From assembly GCA_019918135.1 (NCBI GenBank), contig WBZZ01000016.1, positions 1-64,000 on the forward strand: DNA of 64,000 nucleotides, read 5' to 3'. Positions 1-9,265 of this stretch are shown here, in pieces. The stretch is from Paulinella micropora (Eukaryota; Cercozoa; Imbricatea; Euglyphida; Paulinellidae). The first letter of the stretch is position 1; every line of letters begins with the position of its first letter. The position numbers were made by a program, and so were the translations under genes. Below the pieces are notes generated by a model. The model had not been told where the DNA came from, searched no databases, and saw nothing but the letters and a program-made list of their open reading frames with translations.

Positions 1-702
1 GGAACTTAGTCGCGAGCCTGCGTGTGTGCTGCGCGGCAGCGCCTTCGTATTGGGCGCCGGGTGCTTTGAGCTGGCTCTGCCGAGCACGGCGGGCGAGCGT
101 GCGCAGGAGGCCTACCGCGCAATCGAGACTGACACGAATGCGATGCGAGTCTGCGCGGACCTATCGGCTATCCTGGCCCCGGGCCTGCGGCTGGAGTTGA
201 GGCCCTGGCGGGGGACGAGCGCGACCAGGAGTTGGCGGCGCTGCGCTTCGAGACCGCTCGACTTGTCTGCTTGGTGCGTGAACTAGTGCTCCAGCAGACC
301 TACCAAGTACCTGAGGCAGAGCTGAAGGCCAACGGCGTGGAGCTGTCGGAATACCACCACCGCGCTACAATTCGCCTGATCGGAGCCTGCGTCCATGTCG
401 ACATTGAGGGTCTACGTATAGCCAAGCCTGACGGTAGAGTGTTTACGCTGCCAGACTGGGCCCAGCCAGCGGAGGAAGCAGAGGCTCCCATGGAGGCAGT
501 AGTCTTCGACACATTGAGCGTGTGCCCACGTTCAGAATATGTAATCACGGGCAAGCTGGTTTTTAATGTGAAAGGAGAGGTTAACTACAAGCACAGCCTG
601 CGAATGACACCAAGCAAGTTGTGGAACGGCAGTATTAAATTGCAGCACGGGTTGAGTGCACGCGCCTGGTTCCTACGTCGGCTTCCTGAGATAGGTGTTT
701 AG
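1..702 (+). CDS. unrecognised gene, 3' part, cut by window edge
   Basis: Coding-like sequence runs in from the left edge and ends at a stop at 700-702. The first part (about 2-200) reads well in one frame and the longer part (about 199-702, some 165 codons) in another, so either a short indel or a sequencing error lies near 190-230; I see no GT-AG pair that would explain the switch. The long part is soluble, has no signal peptide or membrane segment, begins with an acidic helical stretch (GDERDQELAALRFE) and continues with mixed beta-like sequence ending in RRLPEIGV. I do not recognise the family. The stop is followed by repeat element F at 770. No function is proposed. Confidence 0.5.
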
Positions 703-769
703 TCTGCTAGTACCCAAAGAAAGGTTTCTTGACTTCTCTTGGTGGCGTCTTCTTAGTTTTGTTTCTTTT

Positions 770-1288
770 TGGCCATATCATTCCAGGCGCACAGATACGT
801 GAATTTGGCGACAAATTTGGTGCAAATAAAAAGAAGAGAGAAAGAGAAAGAGAAAAATCTTGTTTGAAAAAAAAGGGAAAGAGGAACGGGGGGAAGAGGG
901 GAAAGTGAGAGAAGAGGGGAGAGGGAAGAGGGAGGAAAACCCTCCCTTCCCCCCCCCCTCCCCCTTTCGTTTGTTTAAAGAGGAAAAGAGAGTGAGGGAG
1001 GAGAGAGAGGGGCGCCCCCGTTCTCTTCCCTTCCCTCTTTTTCCCCCGCCCCGCCTTTTGTCCCCCCTCCTCCTTCTCTCCCCCCTCCCACTTATCTCCC
1101 CGCTCCCTCCTCTCTCCAAAGGGGGGGGGGGGAGGGAGTGCGCAGGACTTGTCATTTGCGCACCCAAAAAAATTTTTGGCGCGCGTTTCTTTTCCGCGGG
1201 AATACGACCGGAAAAGGCAGTGCTTCCAGGTTTTTCCGGTAGAACTGCCTTTTTTAGCTATATCACTCCCAAGGTTTGAGCATATCAC
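770..1288 (+). repeat. element F, copy 1 (left end shortened)
   Basis: Member of a dispersed family of about 0.5-0.75 kb also present at 31136-31810, 52850-53596 and 55408-56117. It starts inside the left hairpin (GGCCATATCATTCCAGGCGCAC), carries the block AATTTGGCGACAAATTT, an A/G-rich then C/T-rich interior that is roughly self-complementary, TTTTCCGCGGGAA, and the right-end hairpin with arms AAAAGGCAGT and ACTGCCTTTT. No convincing protein: the frames open across it are Arg/Pro/Gly low-complexity. Confidence 0.7.
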
Positions 1289-2254
1289 TAAGAGAGGGGA
1301 GAAAAAGGGGGGAAGGTAGGGGTGCGCTTCGCCGGTGTACAAGAAAAAGTTAATAAAAGAAATCCCTGACAAAATTTTAATCTTGGCACTGAGAACTAAG
1401 AGAGGGAAGGGGGACGACAGATGGAAGAAAGAGGAGAGAGGGAAGACAGAGGGAAGAAAGGGCGGGGGAGGATTTTCATGCCCCCCAACCCCATGAACAT
1501 GTCTGAGAACGAGCACGCCCCCTCCTTCCTCGTGCGCTGCAAAAGTACAATCTACGCTGTATTAAATTTCGACAGTCTTGGCTTGGGCACCCGAGGGCTA
1601 GCAAATGGACGGGGGTAGGATAGAAGGAGGGGGCAAGACAGAGGGAAGGCGGAGGAGAGACGGGGAGGCGGAAGAGAGAGGGAAGGGGGGGGACGCCCCC
1701 CCCCCCTGTCTTCCCTCCACCTGAGCCCCCTGAGCCCGGGGGGGCTCAAAGAACAGAGGCGGAACCAAAAAAAAACTAAGAAAATACCACTGAGCCGAAT
1801 CTGCAGGGGGAGGGGGCGCCGCCCCCCTTGGCACCTCCCCCCTTTGCATCCCGAAATCCTTTCTTTCGCCCTTCTCCCTTCCTTCCCCTGAGCCCAGGGG
1901 GGGCTCAAGAAGCAGGGGGGAGGGGGGTGAGAGGAAGAAATTTTGTCTGCGACCGGAAGAGGGCTTTTTTAAAAAAAAAATCCTTGCAGCTTTGAGCCCC
2001 GCTCTGTTTTTATTGAAATTGCAGGCCTTCCAGAGGGTTTTTTCTGTCAAACCCCCTCTCTCTCCTTCTCTCCCACTTTCCCCCTCCCCCGCTCTTGTTG
2101 CGCTCTCCGGTGCAACTTAGGAACCTGTTGGGCGCACACAGGGCCCTGGCTGTCTTTTCCCTTTCTCCCCATTTTTGGTGTGTTTGGGTTGCTGTTTCCA
2201 AAGGGAGGGCCCAAAGGAGGGAGGAGGGGGGGGGGGAGGGGGTGTTGGTCTGTG
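1289..2254. repeat. intergenic mosaic of short repeat modules
   Basis: About 1 kb without a supportable gene. It holds a B module (near 1370, TGACAAAATTTTAATCTTGGC), an A module (near 1550-1610), a C hairpin (TGAGCCCCC...GGGGGGCTCA, about 1721-1756), a second imperfect C hairpin near 1886, G-tract/C-tract palindromes near 1686 and long purine-rich stretches. All open frames are shadows of this composition. Confidence 0.6.
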
Positions 2255-3124
2255 TCAAGGTTCCACTGCTTGGGTCAACGCTTCTCCGAGCAGGCCCAGT
2301 GCCTGCAGGACGAGCCCCAGCCGCCGGATCGTAACGCCGTCTCCCGCGCGCTCCTCCAGTTGCCGGACACTCTCTGCCAGCGAGGAAGACAACTCTGCCA
2401 TCGGACGGTCTGTCGGACGGTCCGGACCGTCCGGACAGCGGCGCTTGCGACCGTCTGTCGGACGGTCTGCCGGACCGAGGCGCTTGCGACCGTTTGTCGG
2501 ACGGTCTGGACGGTCCGGACCGTGGCGCCCGAATTTGCGCGCGCACAGGTTCCCGACAAAGAAGACACGTCCGCTGGGCACGTGTTCGAGCACGGACAAG
2601 TCGCTGATGGCCTCACCGCAGAGGCAATGGCTCCGGTGCGAGGCTGCCCCGCGCAGGCACGCGGGCCTAGCAAGATCGCCGACGGTGCCGTCATTTTCGT
2701 CGCCGCCGTGCGAGACAGCCTCGTCCTCTTCCTCGTCTTCTTCTTTTTCTTCCTCGTCTTCTTCGTTGTCTTCTTCTTCTTCTGCTTCTGCTTCTTCGCG
2801 CTGTTCCTCCACGTACTCGCCGCCGTCCCTGCGGTTTTCACAGTAGGGCAGATTACACTCGGCGGCGGCCTCGCACCAGGCCACTACGCGCTTTGCACGC
2901 TTGTCGAGCAGACGGAATTGCTCACGCCCCGCGGCTGCGTCGCCCGCCAGCGCGGCCAGGACGAGATCCAGCGGGTACGTGTTTTGGTTGTGCGCTTCCC
3001 AGAGCGGCATGACATTGGCACGCAGCTCCTCGCAGGGCGGCACTGTAGGCGCGCGGCCCTGTCGGCGCGGCCTGGGCTTAGGATGATCACTCTTCGGGAG
3101 AGCCCGCCCCGACCTGGTCTGCAT
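2255..3124 (-). CDS. acidic protein with CxCG...C zinc-type motif
   Basis: A 289-aa protein from an ATG at 3124; an upstream open stretch exists but is low-complexity and probably untranslated. The N-terminus is basic (QTRSGRALPKSDHPKPRPRR). A globular stretch (about residues 30-105) is followed by a run of Glu/Asp of about 40 residues, then a motif HRSHCLCGEAI...VFFVGNLCARKF at about 165-200. I know the pattern CxCG-spacer-hydrophobic-VGxxCxxxF from many giant-virus and phage proteins, where the cysteines probably bind zinc; the role is unknown. The C-terminal third contains PDRPTDGRKR repeats encoded by a CGGACGGTC minisatellite (2400-2525), then a short helical end. Nuclear or DNA-linked use is plausible from the basic and acidic tracts but unproven. 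Confidence 0.75.
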   Translation of the reverse strand: MQTRSGRALPKSDHPKPRPRRQGRAPTVPPCEELRANVMPLWEAHNQNTYPLDLVLAALAGDAAAGREQFRLLDKRAKRVVAWCEAAAECNLPYCENRRDGGEYVEEQREEAEAEEEEDNEEDEEEKEEDEEEDEAVSHGGDENDGTVGDLARPACLRGAASHRSHCLCGEAISDLSVLEHVPSGRVFFVGNLCARKFGRHGPDRPDRPTNGRKRLGPADRPTDGRKRRCPDGPDRPTDRPMAELSSSLAESVRQLEERAGDGVTIRRLGLVLQALGLLGEALTQAVEP

Positions 3125-3710
3125 GCGCTGAGCTACACACACACACACAAACAACCCAGGGAAAAATGAAAGACTGTCTACCCCCCAAAAAAAAGAAAGC
3201 CAGAAAGCCAGAAAGCCAGCCAGCAGAAGATCCAAGCCATCTCGACAGCCAATTCACACAATAACACACAAACACTCGATGTAGGCCAGCGGCCACCGGT
3301 AGGTTTTTCTTTTGTGGGAGGACAGGGGCACACCCAACCCAAGACGCGTGCTGTTGCTATTTCCCTGCTCCAACCACCCTGTGGCCCCCCCCCACGACTT
3401 TTTTTTCCATACCACACTTTTGGCCATACACCCCCCCCGCGCGCGCACGAACGTCCTTTTTTTTTGGGGGGGGGGGGGGCTGGGGGGGGGGGGGGGGGGC
3501 GGCCATAGTGCGAGACAAAAGGCGGGGGGAGGGAGAGTCCCAGCCATTAAGGAAAGTCTTTTGTGTTCTTTGCGTGTAGTTTCTGGATGCAAGCCAAGCG
3601 TCCATCCACCGTGAAATTGCACACCAGGCCGTCGCGCGGGCCCGCCCAGCCCACAGGAGGAGGACGCGCGCCGCCGAGCAGGGCCAAGGCGCACGGCTTC
3701 GAGGTGCGCG
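3125..3710. other. intergenic low-complexity stretch
   Basis: No gene supported. It contains a CA microsatellite (about 3131-3150), an 8-bp tandem repeat AGAAAGCC (3196-3225), and two long poly-G tracts (about 3463-3500). A minus-strand open frame of 83 codons (3547-3798) is partly convincing in its composition (GWAGPRDGLVCNFTVDG) but overlaps the inverted repeat at 3711 and has no other support. Confidence 0.5.
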
Positions 3711-3773
3711 GCCTGCGCGACGGCGTCGATGGTGCCTTGTTGGTGTCGTAACCATCGACGCCGTCGCGCAGGC
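3711..3773. repeat. perfect 23-bp inverted repeat, 17-nt loop
   Basis: Arms 3711-3733 and 3751-3773 are exact reverse complements (arm core GCGCGACGGCGTCGATGG). The start codon of the next gene lies in the left arm. With perfect arms and a short spacer it looks like a snap-back inverted duplication; it could also form a hairpin in the mRNA leader. Confidence 0.85.
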
Positions 3774-4757
3774 AATGACAGTAGTGCAACGAGCACATCC
3801 CAGCAGCAACAGCAGCAGCAAGGACAGGGGATTGATCTTCGGAACTTGTACGTAGCCTTGTATTTAGTGTACCAGGAAGCTCTCTGTCGTTACAAGGAAG
3901 CAGAGAACGGGAATTCGCCGAAAAGCCAAGGGCAATGTTTGACAGAGATAGGATTTGGGTGGGGAAGCTATACAGAGCCTGTTAGCTCCTCGGACAACAC
4001 AACATCTCCAGAGATCTACGGCAGTGTCTGCGCACATCAGAAGTGCTATTGGCAAGATAAGGGTAGGGCTATGTTAGGCAATTTCTATGACAAATACCGT
4101 CCGCAGCTCAAGCAGAATTTGGTATTCAACGGCTTGTTACAATCAAACAGCTCTCAAGAACAAGAAAAAGAACTTGTAGAGATAGTGGGCCCGACGTTTA
4201 CACAGCCCTTGCAAGCGTTTGATTTGTGGGCAGAGAAAGCAACCAAGGCGAGCCTGCAGGGTGAGGATTTTACGACGGCTACCCAGGTTAGGACGTACAT
4301 CTGTCTGGACGACGTGCTAGCCTTCCTAAAGGAAAAGAAGACTCACGAGCAAAATCACCCGCAGTGCGTCTCCCGCTCGCCATCCCCCGGAGTCCAAAAA
4401 GAGTTCATAGCGTACGCTGGGCCGAGGGTACGACCGTACGTCCCTCAGGGCGCTACTTTGAGTTATGTCGCGGTGTACCCGAAGCCTCGTTGCGCCGAAG
4501 ATTTACACCCAGGACTGTTCCATGTCATAGCGAAAGACATTCCTGTGGACCCGACGACGCAGAGCGAGCAAGGCAGCGAACCCGTGCGCGTCGCCTTGAT
4601 GTTAGTGCCGAGCAACTGCTACTACAACACCCAACATTACGCGGAGTCATTGCCGTTTCCAGTTCATGCGGTCGCACCTTTCGCATTTATGCAGGAGGGC
4701 CATATTGTGCCCTTGCACTCGCCTGGCAATCCGTGCGAGTTTGTTAGAATCGAGTAA
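3729..4757 (+). CDS. polyQ-containing protein of unknown function
   Basis: A 342-aa protein from ATG 3729. The first 35 residues are basic and then Ser/Gln-rich (STSQQQQQQQGQG), so the true start could be slightly different, but no better ATG is near. From about residue 36 (DLRNLYVALYLVYQEALCRYKEAE) the sequence is well-behaved globular protein with scattered Cys, no membrane segment and no motif I recognise. Near 155-230 there is a helical stretch followed by CLDDVLAFLKEKK, and the last 120 residues are beta-rich and proline-containing (YAGPRVRPYVPQGATLSYVAVYP). Codon and amino-acid composition differ sharply from the flanking low-complexity DNA, which supports a real gene. The start codon sits inside a perfect inverted repeat. 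Confidence 0.75.
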   Translation: MVPCWCRNHRRRRAGNDSSATSTSQQQQQQQGQGIDLRNLYVALYLVYQEALCRYKEAENGNSPKSQGQCLTEIGFGWGSYTEPVSSSDNTTSPEIYGSVCAHQKCYWQDKGRAMLGNFYDKYRPQLKQNLVFNGLLQSNSSQEQEKELVEIVGPTFTQPLQAFDLWAEKATKASLQGEDFTTATQVRTYICLDDVLAFLKEKKTHEQNHPQCVSRSPSPGVQKEFIAYAGPRVRPYVPQGATLSYVAVYPKPRCAEDLHPGLFHVIAKDIPVDPTTQSEQGSEPVRVALMLVPSNCYYNTQHYAESLPFPVHAVAPFAFMQEGHIVPLHSPGNPCEFVRIE

Positions 4758-5383
4758 AAAAACAAAAGTATGCAGGCAAGCAGCTGACGAGCACTACAAC
4801 AAAAAAAGGCGACGAAGTTTTTTGTAGAGGTGCACAGACACTGTGTCAGCTTGTCGGGCCCCGACCACAAACCCTTTCGCTTCTATTCGGCCGTGCTGTG
4901 GCCTCCTGACGTTCGTGAACAGCACGTCCGACCCCCTGGCTGATCGCGTGATTAATCAGGGGCCGTCCATAAGTACCCGATCAAGGCTGCCAGCCTGCTA
5001 CTACCCTTCGCGTGCAGCCCCGGACGAGGACGTCGAGCAATATACTAACGCGCTGTGCACCTGCATTAGCGATCATAGCCACGGCCAACTCGCGGTCACT
5101 ACGTGGACAAATAGGGCCAGCTGTGAACTAAGTCTGGAGCGTAGCCGAAAAATTATATATCACCATGGATCACAAAGAAAAAAAAATCTTGCGACTAAAA
5201 AAAAAGAAGCATCAGGAAAAGAAAGTCGTCGTTTGGATCTTTTAATTAAAAACTGAAATAATAGTCATTCCCCGTCCGCCGACCTCATTTATGCAGTTCA
5301 AGGCAACAAAATGGGTTTCCGCAAATGAGAAGAAAGAGCATAAGTCTTGCCGGCCATGAACGATTTTTTTTCTTAATATAATA
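4758..5383. other. intergenic region with possible gene remnant
   Basis: No intact gene. Between about 4830 and 4945 one plus frame reads as a short natural-looking peptide (SGPDHKPFRFYSAVLWPPDV) and 4843-5256 is open in another frame, so this may be a decayed gene. The rest is A-rich (5165-5240), with TTAATATAATATCACGAG just beyond the end of the next, minus-strand gene. Confidence 0.4.
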
Positions 5384-5635
5384 TCACGAGGTGGGGGCTG
5401 CTGGGTCGAGCACGACGGCGCGCAGCGCGAGGGCCTCCAGCCCGGACACGCGCGCCTCCAGCAGTTGCAAGCGCCTGAGCGTTTCTTGTTCGAACCAGTT
5501 CAGTGACACGACCTGTGCGTGGCACTGCTGCGCCAACAGAGCGTTCACGGCGGCTTGTGTCTCTACGAAAGCCTGGAGGTCCGGGGCCGCCACCTTCTGA
5601 GGCGCGGGCTGAGTACCAACTGTCGCGTGTTGCAT
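5384..5635 (-). CDS. small coiled-coil protein
   Basis: An 83-aa protein from the ATG at 5635 (the frame stays open to 5665 but only with a non-ATG start). After a short Ala/Pro-rich lead (TVGTQPAPQKVAAPDLQ) the rest forms one long heptad-like helix (QAFVETQAAVNALLAQQ, then ETLRRLQLLEARVSGLEALA). It has no Cys cluster or membrane segment. A short oligomerising coiled coil is the most that can be said. AT-rich DNA immediately past the stop could be its 3' end signal. Confidence 0.6.
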   Translation of the reverse strand: MQHATVGTQPAPQKVAAPDLQAFVETQAAVNALLAQQCHAQVVSLNWFEQETLRRLQLLEARVSGLEALALRAVVLDPAAPTS

Positions 5636-5995
5636 TCCAAAACTAGCCAGGAAAAAACGCAGCAAGACGAGGAAGCTTTTTTTGCTTCTTCTTTTTTTGG
5701 GGGCGAGGTTTCTTTTTTAAAAATTCTAGACTTAGTGATTGGACAATATAAAATCTTGGGGCCCTGGCTAGACCAACAAAACGGCCGCCGAGAGGGGGGG
5801 GGGCGGCACGAAACCCCCCGACAAAGGAGCACGACTAACCTGAAGTGTAGCGGGTGGGGAGGGGGGGGGGCCGGCCCCCCCCGGCCGGCCCCCCCCCCCC
5901 CCCAAACACCACTACCGTAAAAGCGGGCGGCCGCGAAAATTATCCCCGGGCCCCGGGCTCTCGGACCTTCCTCAAAATCACAACGACTTGCCTCC
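5636..5995. other. GC-homopolymer intergenic region
   Basis: Divergent space between the coiled-coil gene and the kinase gene. It contains G-tract and C-tract blocks around 5795-5905 (including GGCCGGCCCCCCCCGGCCGGCC) and a TTTAAAAATTCTAGA-like AT patch near 5716. No protein is supported. Confidence 0.5.
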
Positions 5996-7252
5996 ATGTC
6001 TGCCTCTGCCACAGAAAACCCCTCGGGTATGCAAGCGTGGTGGAAGCGGCTGTCTTGGAACAGCCGGTTTAAGCTCGGGTGTGAGCTGTGGCTAAACGCA
6101 CAACAGACGCTGGAGCTGCTGAACATGCTGGCGACCGCGACTGAGCTGGGCGCCGGCTCGTACGGCACTGTGTTTGGCCAGCAGAGGTGCGGCATCGCGG
6201 TCAAGCTGACGTTCGACCCCGTCGGTGAGCAGCAGGAGGGCCTGCGAATCGGCACCGACAACGGCGTCGGGTGCCGGCTGCTGTGCAAGCTAGGGCTGCA
6301 CGGTAAGACCTTGTTCACTTACGACTGCAAACGGCGGGACCTGCGATTAGCCATCACGCGCACGTGCACATACTTTGATCGCGCCTGCAACGATTACAAC
6401 CCTGTCGTCCGCTGGAACGGCTTCTCGGCCCTGGTGATGGAGCGGCTGGATACCGACCTGCAAAGGTTTCTGGACGCGCCCGCGCGTTGCCTGGCCAGCG
6501 CGGACCTGTGCACGCAGGTACTGGAGCCGGTCCTGGGCCATCTGAGGGCCTTGAGCAAGCTGCAGTTGTTCTTCCACGACGCCAAACCCTCCAACATCCT
6601 GCTAGACCTGAGTGAAGATAACGTCGTCCACAGGGTGCTGCTGGGCGACCTGGACATGGGCTGCCTGTCCAAACTAAAGCCGGGCCACGACTACGGGGAC
6701 GCGCTAGTAGCCTACGTGGCGTCGGTCAGCCCCGACGCACTGGCGGCGGCCACGTCCCATCTTAGCGGGTGGGACGCGAACAGGTTCTGGGCGGCCTGGC
6801 GCCAGGCGGTCCAACATTTCATCGAGGGGCTCGGCAGTGAAGGCGGGCGCTACTGGCGCCTCTACGCGTTGTCGCAGTTCCGTTTCCCGGAGAAGGCCCT
6901 CCTGAGCCAGGTTGAGTGCGAGCCTGAAGACAGTTTTATCGGGACGGAGCCGAACAAGCTTGGCGGCCTGCTCAACCTCGACAACCCCAGACAGGAGCTG
7001 CTTTCGGGCTTTGCCAACGACGCCCAGAAGCCCGCGCGGAACCTGAATGACGCCCTGCGCCTGTGTGGCACCAAGCGGCTCACGATTTGTGTGCTGCGCC
7101 GGGTAGCGTTGCGCAGGCGCGATTCCCTCGACAGATCGGTCAGAGTGCTGCGGTGGGCGCTCGGGACCGCGCGTTGTAACCGGTTGTTGTATGCGCTAGT
7201 AGGCGCGCGCCTGGCCAACCTGACTGGCTGGCCCCTCCCCACGACACAGTGA
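5996..7252 (+). CDS. atypical protein kinase
   Basis: A 418-aa protein from ATG 5996. The kinase fold is clear: glycine loop GAGSYGTVF (residues 52-60), ATP-binding lysine in GIAVKL (K70), hinge-like VMERLDTDLQRFL (148-159), catalytic loop HDAKPSNILLD (194-204; Asp in place of the usual Arg after His, catalytic Asp displaced by one as in HxxKPSN loops) and a metal-binding DLD (218-220) instead of DFG. I cannot find the APE motif that normally ends the activation segment, and the C-lobe (about 230-418) is divergent. This fits a Ser/Thr-type kinase with relaxed motifs, as is common in giant-virus kinases; activity is likely but unproven. No membrane segment. The gene is followed by a C-rich tract near 7321. 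Confidence 0.85.
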   Translation: MSASATENPSGMQAWWKRLSWNSRFKLGCELWLNAQQTLELLNMLATATELGAGSYGTVFGQQRCGIAVKLTFDPVGEQQEGLRIGTDNGVGCRLLCKLGLHGKTLFTYDCKRRDLRLAITRTCTYFDRACNDYNPVVRWNGFSALVMERLDTDLQRFLDAPARCLASADLCTQVLEPVLGHLRALSKLQLFFHDAKPSNILLDLSEDNVVHRVLLGDLDMGCLSKLKPGHDYGDALVAYVASVSPDALAAATSHLSGWDANRFWAAWRQAVQHFIEGLGSEGGRYWRLYALSQFRFPEKALLSQVECEPEDSFIGTEPNKLGGLLNLDNPRQELLSGFANDAQKPARNLNDALRLCGTKRLTICVLRRVALRRRDSLDRSVRVLRWALGTARCNRLLYALVGARLANLTGWPLPTTQ

Positions 7253-7642
7253 CTTACCGGGCAGCTGTCGTTTTTCTTTTAAAAGCGGCCGCACGTGTTA
7301 CTGTCTCCCTCCTGTGTCTCCCCCCCCCCCCCCCCGCGCGTTGCACTAAAAAAATCTTTTTAGCTCGCAGGCCCGAGTGGCAGATCCTTTTGTACCACAA
7401 GATTAAAAAAAATAAGAAAATCTCGTAATTTTTTCAGTGTGCCGGCCCGCAGCGTGTTGACATTTAATTTTGACACAAAAAAGCATTTAACAGAAATACT
7501 GGCTCTTTTCATTTTTTTGCGGTGGACCATTTCAGCACACCCAAGTCCATCCCATGCGGACAGTTCGGGGCCTAAAGCTGGCCAATCGCGGAAAATGGAC
7601 ACAAGAGGCGAACCCCCCCCCCCCCCTCCTCCCCCGGTGCTG
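7253..7642. other. intergenic region between convergent genes
   Basis: Lies between the 3' ends of the kinase gene and the minus-strand membrane-protein gene. It contains TTTTCTTTTAAAAGCGG just after the kinase stop, C-tracts at 7321-7335 and 7612-7625, and AT-rich patches at 7350-7450. The block GCAGATCCTTTTGTACCACAAGATTAAAAAAA at 7380 reappears at 18043 after the gene ending there, so it may be a shared 3'-end sequence. Confidence 0.5.
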
Positions 7643-9265
7643 CTAAGCCTCCCCGCCGAAGTGGGCCCACTCACGTTCCAGCAAAGGGCTGCGAAATTCG
7701 ACGCGCCTGGCCAAGCGGAGGCAGCAGTCGTCGAGGCTCCAGTAGAGAAACCTCCCGCCCAGCCCGAGCCCGGCGTGCACTGCCAAGACGAAGTAGACGA
7801 GCCACCAGTCGGGCGGTACTTGCCGGCCGAAGACCCACAACGCCACCGCGACGCACAGCATGGGCCCCGACACATACCACGCCAACCGCTCGGCGCGGGC
7901 CCGGGGGAAACGCCGGGTAGACAGGGCCCAGAACACCGGCAGAGGCGCCAGGAACGCGAACACGAGCGCAGTTGATTGTGTCCCGTAGCGCTTGCCGTCG
8001 GACACGACGTAGGCCACACACAGGAGCGCGAGCCAGTACAGCAGCGGCAGCAACCACTGCCAGTATCGTCGGCCCGCCGAGCGTCCGAACAGCCAGCCCC
8101 GCGTCTCGTGGTCCATGTACATCAGCAGCGCCTTGGTGTTCTGCATCAGGCCCGGCTCCACGCCCCAGCGGTCCGTCATGTCCAACACCGACGTGGCCTC
8201 GGCCGTCGTCCAGCCCTCCACCACCTCTAGCCCCAGCTCTAGGGCCTCGCGCCACTGTTCCGGTGTGTGGGGGGTGCAGTCCAACAGCTTCGCACCCTCG
8301 ATGAGCCCGGCCAGGTTCTCCACGTCGCTGCGATCGAAGTCGGGCGAGACCGCTAACTCGGCGGCGCCCAGCCCCGCTGGCGGCGCTGGGAGGCACTCGG
8401 CGATCTCTCGGTTGACAGTGAGGGCGGTACCGTCGGCTAGGCGGAGTACCTTGGAGGGTGCACCCTCGTCCGGCACAGGCGGGGGTAATGGCGGGCCCCG
8501 TTCGCCCAAGCCGGCGATCCCGGGCGGGAGCGGGGCTACGCGGCGGGGGGGCTTACTGCCGTCCAGCTCCAGACATATACAGAAGGCGCAGCAGACCAGG
8601 CCGAGCGACAATAGACAGACGGTATACAGGACGCCCCGGAACTCTTGGCTTTGCTGCCAGACCTGCCCTTGTTTTAGACACCCCTCGTCAGCCGACCAGC
8701 TGAGTGGCGAATCACTAGCTGGCGAAGTGGCTATCAGATCGCCGAGCGCCGGCCTGGCCCCGGCCGGGCCCAGCCAGACATGGTCGGGGCAGAACACCCG
8801 CGAGTCATATGCTCTCCATTCATTGTTTTGCTCGTGAGCCAGCTCCGTGCCTGTAGGACAGGGGTTGAACGAGTACTCTTTGTACAGCAGCGGGGCTTCT
8901 GGCAGCCCCTCGTACGCGCTCATGGGCTGCACCCACACCTCAGCAGCAGAGACTGGCTCGCGCGTCCCTACTAAAGTACCCTCTAAACAGGGCAACGGCG
9001 CATTAAAAGACCAATTTGCTTGTAATAGCCGCCGGAAGGGAGGCATGGGGTGGTAGTTTGTGAGTCCCGTCGTACAACAGGCAAGGCTGTCCGGTGGCCA
9101 GACGTCCACTACTACCTGTGTTACGTTGGCGTACACCGAAACATCAATCGCGTCCAGTGAGAGCCCACGTAGGTGTGAGATATAGTAGCAGTTGAGCAAC
9201 ACGGCAATGCACAGAAAGGACACAAGGCAAGGGAGGGACGGCGGGCAGCCCTCCGTAGACCCCAT
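7643..9265 (-). CDS. six-segment membrane protein with possible Skp1/BTB-like segment
   Basis: A 540-aa protein from ATG 9265; the upstream open frame is repeat-derived. Hydrophobic segments lie at about 12-31, 211-231, 403-421, 430-448, 463-480 and 487-503. Residues 32-210 would form an extracellular or lumenal domain with Cys pairs and N-glycosylation-like sites (NVT, NWS). Residues 272-380 resemble the Skp1/BTB fold: SKVLRLADGTALTVNREIAE followed by a helical region and a segment like the Skp1 C-terminal helices (LDMTDRWGVEPGLMQNT). If right, this cytosolic insert would link a membrane protein to cullin-type ubiquitin ligases, an unusual arrangement; the match is by eye and weak. The protein ends in a basic tail (LRLARRVEFRSPLLE). 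Confidence 0.75.
   Translation of the reverse strand: MGSTEGCPPSLPCLVSFLCIAVLLNCYYISHLRGLSLDAIDVSVYANVTQVVVDVWPPDSLACCTTGLTNYHPMPPFRRLLQANWSFNAPLPCLEGTLVGTREPVSAAEVWVQPMSAYEGLPEAPLLYKEYSFNPCPTGTELAHEQNNEWRAYDSRVFCPDHVWLGPAGARPALGDLIATSPASDSPLSWSADEGCLKQGQVWQQSQEFRGVLYTVCLLSLGLVCCAFCICLELDGSKPPRRVAPLPPGIAGLGERGPPLPPPVPDEGAPSKVLRLADGTALTVNREIAECLPAPPAGLGAAELAVSPDFDRSDVENLAGLIEGAKLLDCTPHTPEQWREALELGLEVVEGWTTAEATSVLDMTDRWGVEPGLMQNTKALLMYMDHETRGWLFGRSAGRRYWQWLLPLLYWLALLCVAYVVSDGKRYGTQSTALVFAFLAPLPVFWALSTRRFPRARAERLAWYVSGPMLCVAVALWVFGRQVPPDWWLVYFVLAVHAGLGLGGRFLYWSLDDCCLRLARRVEFRSPLLEREWAHFGGEA

Noticed and set aside
707-1516. Long open frames over GA/CT-rich DNA (up to 269 codons)
   Set aside because: Composition is Pro/Ser/Arg/Gly low-complexity, they lie in element F and differ between its copies, and frames are open on both strands.
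2010-2546. Minus-strand Arg/Ser-rich frame
   Set aside because: Alternate reading of the CGGACGGTC minisatellite inside the gene at 2255-3124 and of nearby purine-rich DNA.
3547-3798. Minus-strand 83-codon frame
   Set aside because: Overlaps the start of a better gene and the inverted repeat; no ATG-led conserved feature.
7439-8837. Plus-strand open frames across 7439-8837
   Set aside because: Antisense shadows of the membrane-protein gene on the minus strand, which has clear protein features.
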